Positions 1 through 8,822 are shown, numbered from the stretch's first letter. The stretch: DNA of 32,908 bases from Flavobacteriales bacterium (GCA_947464415.1 CANHWU010000011.1:1-32908), one strand, 5' to 3'. Notes: generated by a model from the sequence alone, not told the origin. Numbers and translations: made by a program.

Positions 1-1002
1 CAGAGGAACTTGAATAAATCCATTGGTGACATTTACGGTTGCACCAGTTGTTGACTTCAACGTTCCCGAGAAGGTTCCGCGGATATATCCAGGTGTTGGA
101 GCCGATGCATATTTTTCGATAGTGAATGTACCACTGCCTCCAGATGAAGCACTACTATGAACGGTACCTGCTCCATTAGTGTAGGCAATTACGCTGTTTG
201 GCGCGGAAGAGGGGTTGAGTGTAATGCTCAACCCAGCAAGCCAACCAGCAACGGGTTGTTGAAGGGTTACAGCAAATTGAAGACCATCGATGGTTTCTCC
301 AATCACACTTACATTTCCTCCGGAACTTAAAAATTCCCAATTGATCGTACACTCATAGTTTACACCCCCTGCCGTCCAAGAGATGATGGTGTCGCAAGAA
401 GGACAGGTAGAACCGCCACAATCCGTCCAAAATTCATCTCCATCGATGAGGTTATTGGTGCAATTACCGTCCGTTTGGCAAGGGCCGCACATTGTTCCTC
501 CACAATCCACCCCGATTTCATCGCCATTCATGATATTGTCTGTGCAGGTGGGGCATTGATCACAGAATCCCATGTAAGGTTCTCCGGGATCGTACATCAT
601 GTTTGCATTCAAGTCTACAAACGGTCCACCGCAGTCTACTTGAGTTTCTGTACCGTTCAATAATCCATCATCGCACAAATCTGAACAAGAGCCACAATAA
701 GTTCCTCCGCAGTCAATTCCTGTTTCGTCTCCATCCTGCAAACAGTTGGAGCATTGGTCACAGGCACCACATTCGCCCCCACAATCTAAACAGGTTTCTC
801 CTAAATCGGGTTGGAAAATACCATCGATACAATGATCACATTCCTCGCAAGGACCTCCGCAATCGATCATTTGTTCATTATTATTCAATATTCCATCAAA
901 GCAATTCGGCGGAATTTTGTTATCTGGATTAGGGCAGCCTGTCAGTAAAATTAGGCCTCCAATGGCCAAAATAAATAGGCTTGAAAAAATCTTTGTTCTC
1001 AT
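1..1002 (-). CDS. Cysteine-rich DCGG-repeat lipoprotein (3' end missing)
   Basis: The frame stays open from an ATG at 1002 through the window edge, 334 codons with no stop, so the C-terminus is missing. The N-terminus is a lipoprotein signal: hydrophobic residues 5-20, then lipobox LLTGC with Cys23. Residues 34-203 carry six degenerate copies of a module with core DGxxNGDExxxDCGGxxCxxC; the DCGG cores start near residues 47, 73, 97, 123, 166 and 194. The fourth copy is expanded by an acidic segment, DLNANMMYDPGE, that resembles a calcium-binding loop. Residues 208-334 form a separate domain ending in GTFTIEKY, then GTFSGT and VTNGFIQV; from memory this resembles DUF6252-type Bacteroidota lipoprotein domains. 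Such DCGG modules are common as spacers in Bacteroidota surface proteins. The function is unknown, but an outer-membrane-anchored surface protein is likely. It is divergent from recJ. Confidence 0.85.
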   Translation of the reverse strand, partial: MRTKIFSSLFILAIGGLILLTGCPNPDNKIPPNCFDGILNNNEQMIDCGGPCEECDHCIDGIFQPDLGETCLDCGGECGACDQCSNCLQDGDETGIDCGGTYCGSCSDLCDDGLLNGTETQVDCGGPFVDLNANMMYDPGEPYMGFCDQCPTCTDNIMNGDEIGVDCGGTMCGPCQTDGNCTNNLIDGDEFWTDCGGSTCPSCDTIISWTAGGVNYECTINWEFLSSGGNVSVIGETIDGLQFAVTLQQPVAGWLAGLSITLNPSSAPNSVIAYTNGAGTVHSSASSGGSGTFTIEKYASAPTPGYIRGTFSGTLKSTTGATVNVTNGFIQVPL

Positions 1003-1109
1003 TTTATTTACCTTTCTAGGGGGTGAATATACAAAAAAAGACAATGCACGCCCCTATATGGTTGCATTATGCGTGGTTAATCATTTTTTTTATGTGTCTT
1101 TTTTTAATG

Positions 1110-1117
1110 CAATTTTG
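1110..1117 (+). promoter_or_regulatory. Putative Bacteroidota -7 box before recJ
   Basis: CAATTTTG matches the Bacteroidota -7 consensus TAnnTTTG at all but one position and ends 4 nt before the ATG at 1122. The same 4-nt spacing occurs before thiL, the DUF3109 gene and the gene at 17501. This supports 1122 as the recJ start and suggests a very short or absent 5' leader. No convincing -33 element was seen. Confidence 0.4.
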
Positions 1118-1121
1118 CGGC

Positions 1122-2807
1122 ATGATGAGCAGATGGTTGGAGAAAAACAAAGAGGGAGAAAATGTATCGGAACTAACACCAATGCAGAGACTTCTGAATA
1201 AACGAGGGATATCATTGGCCAATTGGGAGGCTTTTACCCAACCAGAGCGTATGCCGGAGCATGATCCTTTTTTAATGGCAGATATGCATACAGCAGTGAA
1301 TCTATTGCAGGAGCATATCCAAGAAGGAAATAAAATATTGGTTTTTGGAGACTACGATGTGGATGGAACTTGTTCTGTGGCCATGATGTACATGTTTATC
1401 ACCAGCTTCCATGGCAACGCGGAATTTTATATCCCAGATCGATATGAAGAGGGGTATGGGTTTTCCTCTAAGGGCGCGCAGTATGCGGTAGATCAAGGTT
1501 TTCATTTGGTGATTACCTTGGATTGTGGTACCAAGGACGGGGATCGTATTCAGTTCTGCAGAGATCATAATATTGATGTCATTGTCGCTGATCATCATGA
1601 ACCGGAAATCTTGCCCCCTGCCAATGCGATTTTGAATCCAAAACGAAAGGATTGTATGTATCCTTTTGATGGATTGAGTGGGTGTGGTGTGGGATATAAA
1701 TCGATGAAGGCTTTCATTCATCAATATCCCGAGTATGAGGTGAATACTGATCAATTTCTGGACTTGGTAGCCATTGCAGCAGGTGCGGATATTGTACCGA
1801 TGATCGATGAAAATCGGATTTTAGTAGCCAAAGGATTGAAAAGGATGAGGGAGTCCCTGCGTCCGGGAATTGCGGCTTTGATCAAAAAGTCAGGTTCAAA
1901 AAAAACGGAATGGACGGTTACGGATTTGGTATTTCTATTGGCTCCCAGAATCAATGCCGCGGGTAGAATCCGAAGCGGAAAGGCCTCTGTGCAGTTGATG
2001 ATTGCGCAAAATGAAGAAGAAATTGAGTCACTGGCCAATGAGGTGGAGGCGTATAATAAGTCAAGAAGGGTCATTGATATGGAGGTGTCTGAGGCAGCCA
2101 TTCAAAAAGTGATGGAGGATCCTTTCAATGAGCAATCAGTGGTCACGGTGGTATGGGGAGAGGATTGGCTCAAGGGAGTGATTGGAATTGTAGCGTCTCG
2201 GCTTATTGAAAAATTTTATAAACCCACTATTGTATTCACAGAGAGTCATGGCGTATATGCGGGCAGTGCTCGTTCTATTGAGGGCATTGATATTTATCAG
2301 GCTTTGAATGATTGCAGGGACTATCTTTTGCAATTTGGCGGGCACACCATGGCAGCAGGAATGTCCGTTGAAAGGGAAAGGGTAAAGGAATTTAGAGAAA
2401 AGTTTGATCAGGTAGTGCGTAGCAAGATGGAGGAGATTCCGGCCATACCTACTTTTTATTACGATATGGAGTTATTATTGGAGCAAATAGATTTGGATTG
2501 GGTGAGAGAAATGCAGGGATTGGCTCCATTTGGTCCTGAAAATATGACTCCAGTTTTTTTATTCAAGAACGTCCATCATGTTTATCCGCCCAAGATCATT
2601 GGAAACGATGGAAAGCATGTCAAATGTACTTTTCGTCAGCAATCCGTGGGCAAACACTGGGATGCGGTAGGATTTTCTATGGCAAAAGATTGGGATGTCA
2701 TTTGCCAAAAATCTTTAGATGTCTTGGCCTCTTTGGAGATCAACGAATACAATGGAAGAGTCAGTGTGCAATTGATGTTGAAGGCGGTTCGTGTTCATGA
2801 GGAGTAA
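1122..2807 (+). CDS. recJ: Single-stranded-DNA-specific exonuclease RecJ
   Basis: RecJ is the 5'-3' single-strand DNA exonuclease of recombination and mismatch/base-excision repair. Numbering from 1122 (561 aa, near the usual bacterial size), the DHH phosphoesterase motifs are visible: DYDVDGT at 77-83, a DCGT motif near 134, ADHHE with DHH at 157-159, and PRINAAGR near 275-282. The DHHA1 motif GGHTMAAG lies at 406-413. The frame extends upstream to 1023, but those 33 residues are hydrophobic and unlike RecJ N-termini, whereas MMSRWLEK followed by the conserved HDPFLMADM region fits the family. A promoter-like box directly before 1122 supports this start. thiL follows after 17 nt. Confidence 0.95.
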   Translation: MMSRWLEKNKEGENVSELTPMQRLLNKRGISLANWEAFTQPERMPEHDPFLMADMHTAVNLLQEHIQEGNKILVFGDYDVDGTCSVAMMYMFITSFHGNAEFYIPDRYEEGYGFSSKGAQYAVDQGFHLVITLDCGTKDGDRIQFCRDHNIDVIVADHHEPEILPPANAILNPKRKDCMYPFDGLSGCGVGYKSMKAFIHQYPEYEVNTDQFLDLVAIAAGADIVPMIDENRILVAKGLKRMRESLRPGIAALIKKSGSKKTEWTVTDLVFLLAPRINAAGRIRSGKASVQLMIAQNEEEIESLANEVEAYNKSRRVIDMEVSEAAIQKVMEDPFNEQSVVTVVWGEDWLKGVIGIVASRLIEKFYKPTIVFTESHGVYAGSARSIEGIDIYQALNDCRDYLLQFGGHTMAAGMSVERERVKEFREKFDQVVRSKMEEIPAIPTFYYDMELLLEQIDLDWVREMQGLAPFGPENMTPVFLFKNVHHVYPPKIIGNDGKHVKCTFRQQSVGKHWDAVGFSMAKDWDVICQKSLDVLASLEINEYNGRVSVQLMLKAVRVHEE

Positions 2808-2812
2808 GCCTT

Positions 2813-2820
2813 TATCTTTG
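2813..2820 (+). promoter_or_regulatory. Putative -7 box before thiL
   Basis: TATCTTTG is a perfect match to the Bacteroidota -7 consensus TAnnTTTG. It lies in the 17-nt recJ-thiL gap and ends 4 nt before the thiL ATG. This suggests thiL has its own promoter and a nearly leaderless transcript. No -33 TTG at good spacing was identified. Confidence 0.55.
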
Positions 2821-2824
2821 CAGT

Positions 2825-3859
2825 ATGGAACAACGGACAGAACTGAATGCGCTAGGCGAATTTGCCTTGATCAAGCATTTAACTCAATATTTTATACCCC
2901 AGCATGAATCCACTATCAAAGGAATAGGCGATGATGCCGCGATTGTATCTTCAGACGGTGTCCATGATCAGGTGGTCACTACAGATTTGTTGATAGAAGG
3001 GGTGCATTTTGACTTAATGTATACTCCACTGAAGCATCTCGGGTATAAGGCGGTAGCGGTCAATGTCAGCGATATTTGTGCGATGAATGCAAGGCCGAAG
3101 TACATTACGGTGAGTTTTGCGGTCAGCAACAGATTCTCCCTAGAAGCGATGGAGGAATTGTATAGTGGAATGCAATTGGCTTGCGAGAAATATGGAGTGG
3201 ATTTGATAGGGGGTGATACTTCAAGTGCACCCTCGGGTTTGATGATTTCCATCACGGCCATTGGTGAAGTGTTACCGGAAAAGGTGGTGACGCGTGATGG
3301 CGCCAAACTGAACGATTTGATTGTCGTATCCGGTGATTTAGGAGGTGCTTATCTCGGACTCCAAGTGTTGGAGAGAGAGAAAGAGGTGTACAAATCTACC
3401 CCGTCCATCCAACCAGATCTAAGCGGGTTTGATTATTTGTTACAGCGCCAATTGAAGCCCGAGGCAAGGATGGATGTCCTCCAATTTTTAAGTGACCTTA
3501 AAATACAACCGACAGCGATGATTGATGTTTCGGATGGGCTTTCATCAGACTTGATGCACATTGCCAAGCAAAGTATGTTGGGCTGCGATATTTACGAGAA
3601 TAAAATTCCATTGGCGCCAGATACCATCCGGGTAGCGGCTGATTTTGGCTTGGATCCTTTAACTTGCGCCTTGAATGGTGGAGAGGATTATGAATTGCTA
3701 TTTACCATAACCCAAACGGATTATGAAAAAATCAAAGGTTCTCCTCATTTCTCTATCATTGGTCATATGACAGAGGAAAGCACAGGATGCAGATTGATTA
3801 CCAAATCCAATGAGGCCTTTAACCTACAAGCACAAGGTTGGCAGGCGTTTAAGGAGTGA
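2825..3859 (+). CDS. thiL: Thiamine-monophosphate kinase
   Basis: ThiL phosphorylates thiamine monophosphate to thiamine diphosphate using ATP, the last step of cofactor synthesis in the cytoplasm. The 344-aa protein has the PurM/ThiL fold markers: GIGDDAA at 33-39, TTDLLIEGVHF shortly after, NVSDICAMNA, GGDTSS, the metal/nucleotide motif DVSDGLSSD in the C-terminal half, and NGGEDYELLF near the end. Length is normal for the family. It follows recJ but has its own -7 box. Its last 11 nt overlap tail-to-tail with the convergent lipoprotein gene ending at 3849, and no terminator hairpin was seen between them. Confidence 0.96.
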   Translation: MEQRTELNALGEFALIKHLTQYFIPQHESTIKGIGDDAAIVSSDGVHDQVVTTDLLIEGVHFDLMYTPLKHLGYKAVAVNVSDICAMNARPKYITVSFAVSNRFSLEAMEELYSGMQLACEKYGVDLIGGDTSSAPSGLMISITAIGEVLPEKVVTRDGAKLNDLIVVSGDLGGAYLGLQVLEREKEVYKSTPSIQPDLSGFDYLLQRQLKPEARMDVLQFLSDLKIQPTAMIDVSDGLSSDLMHIAKQSMLGCDIYENKIPLAPDTIRVAADFGLDPLTCALNGGEDYELLFTITQTDYEKIKGSPHFSIIGHMTEESTGCRLITKSNEAFNLQAQGWQAFKE

Positions 3860-4265
3860 TATCCGAATCTCGGATGATGAAATAGGAATCGTAATAAAAA
3901 TCACTCGGTAATGCAGATGCTTCTCTCAAATAGCAATCCCATTCGTTAAAGTTGTATGGATCTTTGTTTAGGATGAAATTATTCACTACTTCCAAGTAAA
4001 TACTGTCTCCGTAATAGTAATCGTAGCTGGACTGAATGGGGGATTGCATATCCCATTGCCCGCTCATTCCCTGATAATCCAGATAGACGGTGTCTCCTGA
4101 ATAAATCTCCATGGTTGAATAAATATTATTCCTATCATAGCCGCGATACAGGATGATGGTTTTTTGAGAGGAGTTGACAATATATCGCTCGTTGCTGCTA
4201 GATTCATTGCACGACCACACGGATACTGCTATCACTGAAAAAAATACCCAATTAATAATTTTCAT
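3849..4265 (-). CDS. Small hypothetical lipoprotein
   Basis: This 138-aa protein is not recognised. Its N-terminus is a lipoprotein signal: Met-Lys, a hydrophobic stretch, then SVWSC with the lipid-accepting Cys19. The mature part is rich in Tyr, Ser and Asp, including a YDYYYGD run near the middle, and lacks predicted membrane segments, so a small beta-rich periplasmic or outer-membrane-anchored domain is plausible. The ATG lies 4 nt downstream of the folC stop, so it is probably the last gene of the long minus-strand operon. Its 3' end overlaps thiL by 11 nt in convergent orientation. No function is proposed. Confidence 0.75.
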   Translation of the reverse strand: MKIINWVFFSVIAVSVWSCNESSSNERYIVNSSQKTIILYRGYDRNNIYSTMEIYSGDTVYLDYQGMSGQWDMQSPIQSSYDYYYGDSIYLEVVNNFILNKDPYNFNEWDCYLREASALPSDFYYDSYFIIRDSDITP

Positions 4266-4269
4266 AACT

Positions 4270-5490
4270 TCAATTTAGAATTTCTGCTATTGTAAAAAAA
4301 GAACCTGTGGCTAAGATAAGATCATTTTCATTTGCGTTTTCTTTTGCATGTGAAAATGCAGCACTTACACTTTCATAAACTTTGCCCTGCAGTCCGCAAT
4401 TTTTCGATTTATCGGCCAATAATCGGGCGTCCATGCCCCTGGGAATATTGGCTTTGCAAAAATAATATTGCGCTCGCTTGGGGAAAAAGGTAAGCACCTT
4501 ATCCACATCTTTATCATTCACCATGCCCAGAACAATATGTAATTGTTCATGTGGAGTTAATGCCACTTGTTCTAAAACTGATTTCACTCCTGCTTCGTTG
4601 TGCCCTACATCCGCTATAATTAAGGGATTTTCTTGTAAAATTTCCCATCTCCCTCTTATTCCTGTTAATTGCTTTACCTGCATAAAACCCAGGGCAATGT
4701 TGTGTTCATTGAGTGAGGGAAATTCCTTTGCTAAAACTTTTAACGCGCAAAACGCTGTTTTTTTATTTTCTTCCTGATAAAGTCCCTGTAATGCGCAGGC
4801 CGGTGTGGCTATTTCAAGGTGACTGTAAAAAATTGGAGCTGTCTGCTCAATGGCTTTTTGTTCCATCACCAGTTGGGCCTCTGGTAACATACCTCCTAAT
4901 ACCAATGGAATGTTTTGTTTGATGATCCCGGCCTTTTCTCTGGCAATTGCGGGAACATCATCGCCCAAGAATTTTTGATGATCTAATGTCACATTGGTGA
5001 TAACACTCAAAAGGGGATGAATTACATTGGTGCTATCCAATCGTCCGCCCATCCCCACTTCGATGATAGCGACATCCACTTGCTCTTGATAAAAATAATG
5101 CATCGCCAGCGCAAAAGTGAGTTCAAAAAAAGAGGGTTGGATATTTTTGATATCGGAATGGTTGTATTTAATAACAAAATCAATGACATCTTGCTGAGGA
5201 ATCATGTGACCATTGATTTTGATGCGTTCCCTAAAATCCAACAAGTGTGGGGAAGTGTATAGGCCCACTTTATATCCAGAGGCTTGCAGGCTTGCGCTGA
5301 TCAAGTGCGAGGTGGAACCCTTTCCATTGGTGCCTCCGACATGTATCGTTTTTACTTTTTGTTCGGGATGTCCAAGCCAATTGCAGAGCGCTTGCGTATT
5401 ATCCAACGACGGCTTGTAAGCGGCTGCCCCAACCCGATGAAACATAGGGAGTTGGTCGTAGAGGTATTGCATTACCTCTTCGTAGGTCAT
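4270..5490 (-). CDS. folC: Bifunctional folylpolyglutamate synthase / dihydrofolate synthase
   Basis: FolC adds L-glutamate to dihydropteroate and then to folates, using ATP, in the cytoplasm. The 406-aa length fits bacterial FolC. Visible motifs are the Mur-ligase-type P-loop GGTNGKGST at 52-60, the central region SVITNVTLDH around residues 160-173, EKAGIIK after it, and ADVGHNEAG in the C-terminal Mur-ligase domain. The start overlaps the tonB stop by 4 nt (ATGA type), indicating translational coupling with the TonB-motor genes. There is no functional link between folate synthesis and TonB; the pairing probably reflects operon history. Confidence 0.95.
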   Translation of the reverse strand: MTYEEVMQYLYDQLPMFHRVGAAAYKPSLDNTQALCNWLGHPEQKVKTIHVGGTNGKGSTSHLISASLQASGYKVGLYTSPHLLDFRERIKINGHMIPQQDVIDFVIKYNHSDIKNIQPSFFELTFALAMHYFYQEQVDVAIIEVGMGGRLDSTNVIHPLLSVITNVTLDHQKFLGDDVPAIAREKAGIIKQNIPLVLGGMLPEAQLVMEQKAIEQTAPIFYSHLEIATPACALQGLYQEENKKTAFCALKVLAKEFPSLNEHNIALGFMQVKQLTGIRGRWEILQENPLIIADVGHNEAGVKSVLEQVALTPHEQLHIVLGMVNDKDVDKVLTFFPKRAQYYFCKANIPRGMDARLLADKSKNCGLQGKVYESVSAAFSHAKENANENDLILATGSFFTIAEILN

Positions 5491-6263
5491 TTGAGCTTGA
5501 ATGTAATGACGATGGAACCCACCTGCTTTTTAGCATCTTCTACAACGCTAAATTTCGTTGCCAATGCCGCCTTTTTGGCCAATTCAGAAAGTTGTTGGAA
5601 TCCTTCTCCAGCCACTTTAGATTTTTGTGGATCCACAGTTGCGGCTGTCACATTTCCCTTTGCGTCCACTGTAATGTTCACAAAAATGGTTCCTTCATAT
5701 TGGGGTTTTTGTTCCAAAGAGGGTTCCTTGGCTACGCCTCTTCCTTTCAAATTCCATTGCACACTACCTCCCTTCCCACCAAATTGACCTTTACCGCCTA
5801 ATTCGCCGTTGGGATTGCCCTCAATACCAGTGCCACCAGGAGTATTCCCTGCAGAGCTATTGCTACCTCCGGAGAATAATTTGTTGATTTTATTTTTCTT
5901 GGCCTCTTGCTCCAATTGCTCAGCGCTGGGCTCGTTGCTTGGAGTAGGACTAGGATTATTTTCCACTGGAGTAGGGGTAGAGGATCCTTGCGTTTCCACT
6001 TGCGATTGCATGTCGGAAATTACTTGCTCAATATCACCATGGGCTGCTTCCACGGCTTCTGCTTCGGATCCTAAATCGACATACTCTCCCTCTCCAGGTT
6101 CAAAATCTCCCAATGCGGCCAAGCTCAATGATTCGTATTGCACTTCTTCTTTGACAGACGTAGATACATTGCAGCTGCGCATTCCTAATAGAAGTAGGAG
6201 AAACAACAATGCATGGAATCCAAGAGTTCCAGCTAAGGGATAATATTTTTCGAGCGTGGCCAT
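5487..6263 (-). CDS. tonB: Energy transducer TonB-like protein
   Basis: TonB carries energy from the ExbB/ExbD motor to outer-membrane receptors (TonB-dependent transporters). The 258-aa protein has one N-terminal membrane helix (about residues 10-28), a long low-complexity periplasmic linker rich in Ser, Thr, Pro, Glu and Gly (about 75-175), and a C-terminal domain of about 80 residues starting at YEGTIFVNITVDAKG that fits the TonB fold. It directly follows exbD with a 1-nt gap, as expected for an ExbB-ExbD-TonB complex. The Gly-rich segment around GGKGQFGGKGG is unusual compared with the Pro-Lys/Pro-Glu linkers of enterobacterial TonB. Confidence 0.88.
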   Translation of the reverse strand: MATLEKYYPLAGTLGFHALLFLLLLLGMRSCNVSTSVKEEVQYESLSLAALGDFEPGEGEYVDLGSEAEAVEAAHGDIEQVISDMQSQVETQGSSTPTPVENNPSPTPSNEPSAEQLEQEAKKNKINKLFSGGSNSSAGNTPGGTGIEGNPNGELGGKGQFGGKGGSVQWNLKGRGVAKEPSLEQKPQYEGTIFVNITVDAKGNVTAATVDPQKSKVAGEGFQQLSELAKKAALATKFSVVEDAKKQVGSIVITFKLK

Positions 6264-6264
6264 T

Positions 6265-6663
6265 TTACTCTATTGGTTTGGTGGCAATGACGGGTTCGCA
6301 ATGCAGTACCTTCAAAGTGGAAAAAAGTTCAATGGTTTCTCCCGTGGGCACATCTCTGTCTACATTGAGAATCACTGTCCGCTTGTCCTCTGGTCTTCCA
6401 AAAAAGTAATTCTGCAAGCGATCTTTGAGTACAGCTTTATCGATTACCTCATTGTTGAGGGAGTACACCAGATCTTTGGTAATGGTAATAGTGGTACTAC
6501 CTATGCTAGGAGTACCGGTGGAGGTTTTCGGTAAATTCACAGCTTCTCCATTCACCGCAAGTGTGCTGGCGATGATGAAGAAGATCAGTAGCATGAAGAT
6601 GATATCAGACAAGGCAGACATCGCGGGTTCTACATGCACTTTATTTTTTCTTCCGAAGTCCAT
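6265..6663 (-). CDS. exbD: Biopolymer transporter ExbD (copy 1, paired with TonB)
   Basis: ExbD is the peptidoglycan-facing rotor/stator partner of ExbB in the ion-driven TonB motor. The 132-aa protein has the family layout: short cytoplasmic N-terminus, one membrane helix (about 17-38) containing the proton-binding aspartate in LSDIIFMLLIFF, and a periplasmic domain. It starts 5 nt after exbB and ends 1 nt before tonB, giving a complete exbB-exbD-tonB set. A second ExbD, of similar length but diverged sequence, lies at 8823-9224. Which receptors use each motor cannot be told from this window. Confidence 0.92.
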   Translation of the reverse strand: MDFGRKNKVHVEPAMSALSDIIFMLLIFFIIASTLAVNGEAVNLPKTSTGTPSIGSTTITITKDLVYSLNNEVIDKAVLKDRLQNYFFGRPEDKRTVILNVDRDVPTGETIELFSTLKVLHCEPVIATKPIE

Positions 6664-6668
6664 AGCAA

Positions 6669-7358
6669 TTATTTTGTGGGTTCTTCTAAGATGTCTATGA
6701 ACTCCATGGCAGTGGTTTCCATTTTGTTCACTACTTTATTGATACGGGATACCAAAAGGTTGTAGCCAATATGAGCAATCATGAAAACAATCAAACCTAC
6801 TGCGGAGGACATCATTTTCAAATAGAGTCCTTCGGATACGGTGCTGATGGACAAAGAACCCGCATCTGCGATGTCTTTGAAAATGATGATGACACCGAAT
6901 ACAGTTCCTAAGAATCCAAACACGGGCGCTACACCGGCAATAGTGGCCAATACGATTACATTTTTTTCGAGCTTCGCCGTCTCTTGTCGGCCTACCGTTT
7001 CAATGGTTTTTTTAATCTCTTTCACGGGATTACCCAATCGAGAAAGACCTTTCAAAATAATATTCCCCATGGGATTGTTTTCTTGACGACACATTTCTTT
7101 TGCCTGATCAATTTTGCCGGCATAGATCTGATCTCTTAATCGAGTGGTGAAATTCACATCCCCCTTGAGTGCTTTGCTGGTGGCTCTCCAACGATCAATA
7201 ATGACATACACGCTGATGATACTCATCAGTATTTGTGGGACATAAATGTACCAACCGGATACGAGTTGATGCATTAAAGTGGCACCGATACTTGTATTGT
7301 GAGGAGCCGTGGCATCGGGTAAACTTACCGCTTGCATGAAAATCAAATCGAATATCAT
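6669..7358 (-). CDS. exbB: MotA/TolQ/ExbB proton channel family protein (copy 1)
   Basis: This is the ion-channel subunit of an ExbB/ExbD motor. The 229-aa protein has a first hydrophobic segment (about residues 35-55), a cytoplasmic region, and the two conserved helices of the family: ATIAGVAPVFGFLGTVFGV and, after SEGLYLKMMSSAVGL, the last helix. The motif GxxGTVxGxxxxF and the small-residue SSAVGL segment are typical. It is separated from nhaD by 104 nt, the largest gap in the minus-strand block, so an internal promoter is possible although no clear TAnnTTTG box was found there. It is paired with exbD and tonB downstream. Confidence 0.92.
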   Translation of the reverse strand: MIFDLIFMQAVSLPDATAPHNTSIGATLMHQLVSGWYIYVPQILMSIISVYVIIDRWRATSKALKGDVNFTTRLRDQIYAGKIDQAKEMCRQENNPMGNIILKGLSRLGNPVKEIKKTIETVGRQETAKLEKNVIVLATIAGVAPVFGFLGTVFGVIIIFKDIADAGSLSISTVSEGLYLKMMSSAVGLIVFMIAHIGYNLLVSRINKVVNKMETTAMEFIDILEEPTK

Positions 7359-7428
7359 CTTTTTCCGTTTTATTTATAAACGACGAAATTCAATGGAAAT
7401 TGCCTTGATTTTACAGAGTGATCCATCA

Positions 7429-7455
7429 CTTATTCAACAATGAATATTGAATAAG
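7429..7455. repeat. Inverted repeat between nhaD and exbB
   Basis: A perfect 9-bp inverted repeat (CTTATTCAA and TTGAATAAG around a 9-nt loop) lies 7 nt past the nhaD stop, in the 104-nt gap before exbB. The arms are AT-rich and no T tract follows on the minus strand, so it is not a classic intrinsic terminator. It could be an RNA processing or stability hairpin, or an operator. This is visible sequence; the role is inference. Confidence 0.4.
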
Positions 7456-7462
7456 CATTGTT

Positions 7463-8821
7463 TCAATGGGTAAGCATGAAATAAACGGCGCCAGAAAAAT
7501 AACCCAGAAACGCCCAAGGAGTGATTTTTTTGAAGTACCACCCAAAAGTGATTTTCTCTAATCCCATGACGGCCACACCTGCCGCTGAACCAATGATCAA
7601 TATACTTCCTCCCGTGCCAGCGCAATACGCCAGAAATTCCCAAAAAGCGCCATCTTGGACAAAATGTTGAAGCCAAGCATCTGTTGTCATTTCGGCGATG
7701 GGATACATGCCCATGCTCGCAGCTACCAAAGGCACATTATCGATTACTGCCGAGAGTAAACCGATGATGATATTGATGGCGTAAATATTTTGAAATTGAT
7801 CTTTCAGCCAAATCGATGCTTGCGCCAATGCGCCCAATTCCTGCAGTGCACCCACCGCTAAAAGAATTCCTAAAAAGAACAGTACAGAGGGCATGTCGAT
7901 TTTTCTCAATGCACTCAAGGCGGAAAAACGAGATTTTTCAGTATCTAGTTTTCGGCCGTGCATCCAATCGGTCACCATCCATAAAACCCCTAAACTGAAC
8001 ATGATTCCCATGAAAGGAGGAAGGTGGGTAATGGTTTTAAAAATGGGAACAAACAATAATCCACCGAGACCAAAAAGCAAGGCAATATACTGATCTTTCT
8101 TTTCAACTTCGTGAGATGGTGTGCTGGTTGAACTACCGTCAATATTGCCTTTTAATACAACACTCAAGATGATCAAGGGTACTAGCATACTGAACAAGCT
8201 AGGCAGGAATAATTGAGTGATAATATTACCAGCCGAGATTTGTCCTCCAATCCACAACATGGTGGTAGTAACATCCCCCAATGGCGACCAAGCCCCGCCT
8301 GCATTGGCGGCTATGATGATGATGCCTCCAAAAAACCAACGAGTCTGAGTATCTGGAATAATTTTCCGAATGAGACTCACCATGACAATGGCAGTAGTGA
8401 GGTTATCCAATGCAGCCGAGAGAAAGAAAGTGATGATGGAGATGATCCAAAGCAGACTGACTTTTTTCTTCGCGGTGATGAGTTGCGTAATGATAGAAAA
8501 CCCCTCATGGGCATCTATGATTTCCACGATGGTCATGGCGCCCATCAAGAACAATAAAATACTCGCAATTTCCTGCAAATGTTCCATCAGGCGAAATTCA
8601 AAAAAGCCTATCAGGTCATGCTGGTTGTCGGGATGAAGGGTCTGATAATGGGAAAAAGCGATTTGACTGGATGCAGGAAGAATCATCACTCCCATCACCA
8701 GTAATACCCAACAACCAACGCCAATGAAAAGTGCGGTGGCTGCTTTATCTATTTTAACGGTATGCTCAGTGATAATAAGAGTATATCCGAGGATGAAAAG
8801 AGCAATGATGGCGATGAACAT
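7463..8821 (-). CDS. nhaD: Na+/H+ antiporter NhaD
   Basis: NhaD-type antiporters export Na+ in exchange for H+ across the inner membrane. The 452-aa protein is highly hydrophobic, with roughly a dozen helices. Family motifs are visible: AALDNLTTAIVM at about 136-147, AGGAWSPLGDVTTTMLW at about 174-190, and AVIDNVPLVAA in the last third. Conserved Asp-Asn pairs in these re-entrant regions are expected for the ion-transporter superfamily. The ATG follows the exbD stop after 1 nt, so it is co-transcribed with the upstream ExbB/ExbD pair. A sodium antiporter between two ion-driven motors suggests a saline habitat and a link to ion gradients, which is inference. Confidence 0.95.
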   Translation of the reverse strand: MFIAIIALFILGYTLIITEHTVKIDKAATALFIGVGCWVLLVMGVMILPASSQIAFSHYQTLHPDNQHDLIGFFEFRLMEHLQEIASILLFLMGAMTIVEIIDAHEGFSIITQLITAKKKVSLLWIISIITFFLSAALDNLTTAIVMVSLIRKIIPDTQTRWFFGGIIIIAANAGGAWSPLGDVTTTMLWIGGQISAGNIITQLFLPSLFSMLVPLIILSVVLKGNIDGSSTSTPSHEVEKKDQYIALLFGLGGLLFVPIFKTITHLPPFMGIMFSLGVLWMVTDWMHGRKLDTEKSRFSALSALRKIDMPSVLFFLGILLAVGALQELGALAQASIWLKDQFQNIYAINIIIGLLSAVIDNVPLVAASMGMYPIAEMTTDAWLQHFVQDGAFWEFLAYCAGTGGSILIIGSAAGVAVMGLEKITFGWYFKKITPWAFLGYFSGAVYFMLTH

Positions 8822-8822
8822 A

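Noticed and set aside
475-932. Plus-strand open frames at 475-663 and 603-932
   Set aside because: They lie antisense to the real lipoprotein frame on the minus strand, which has a lipobox and conserved repeats; their protein sequences have no family features.
1023-1121. N-terminal extension of recJ to 1023
   Set aside because: The extra 33 residues are hydrophobic and unlike RecJ; the promoter-like box and family-like N-terminus support 1122.
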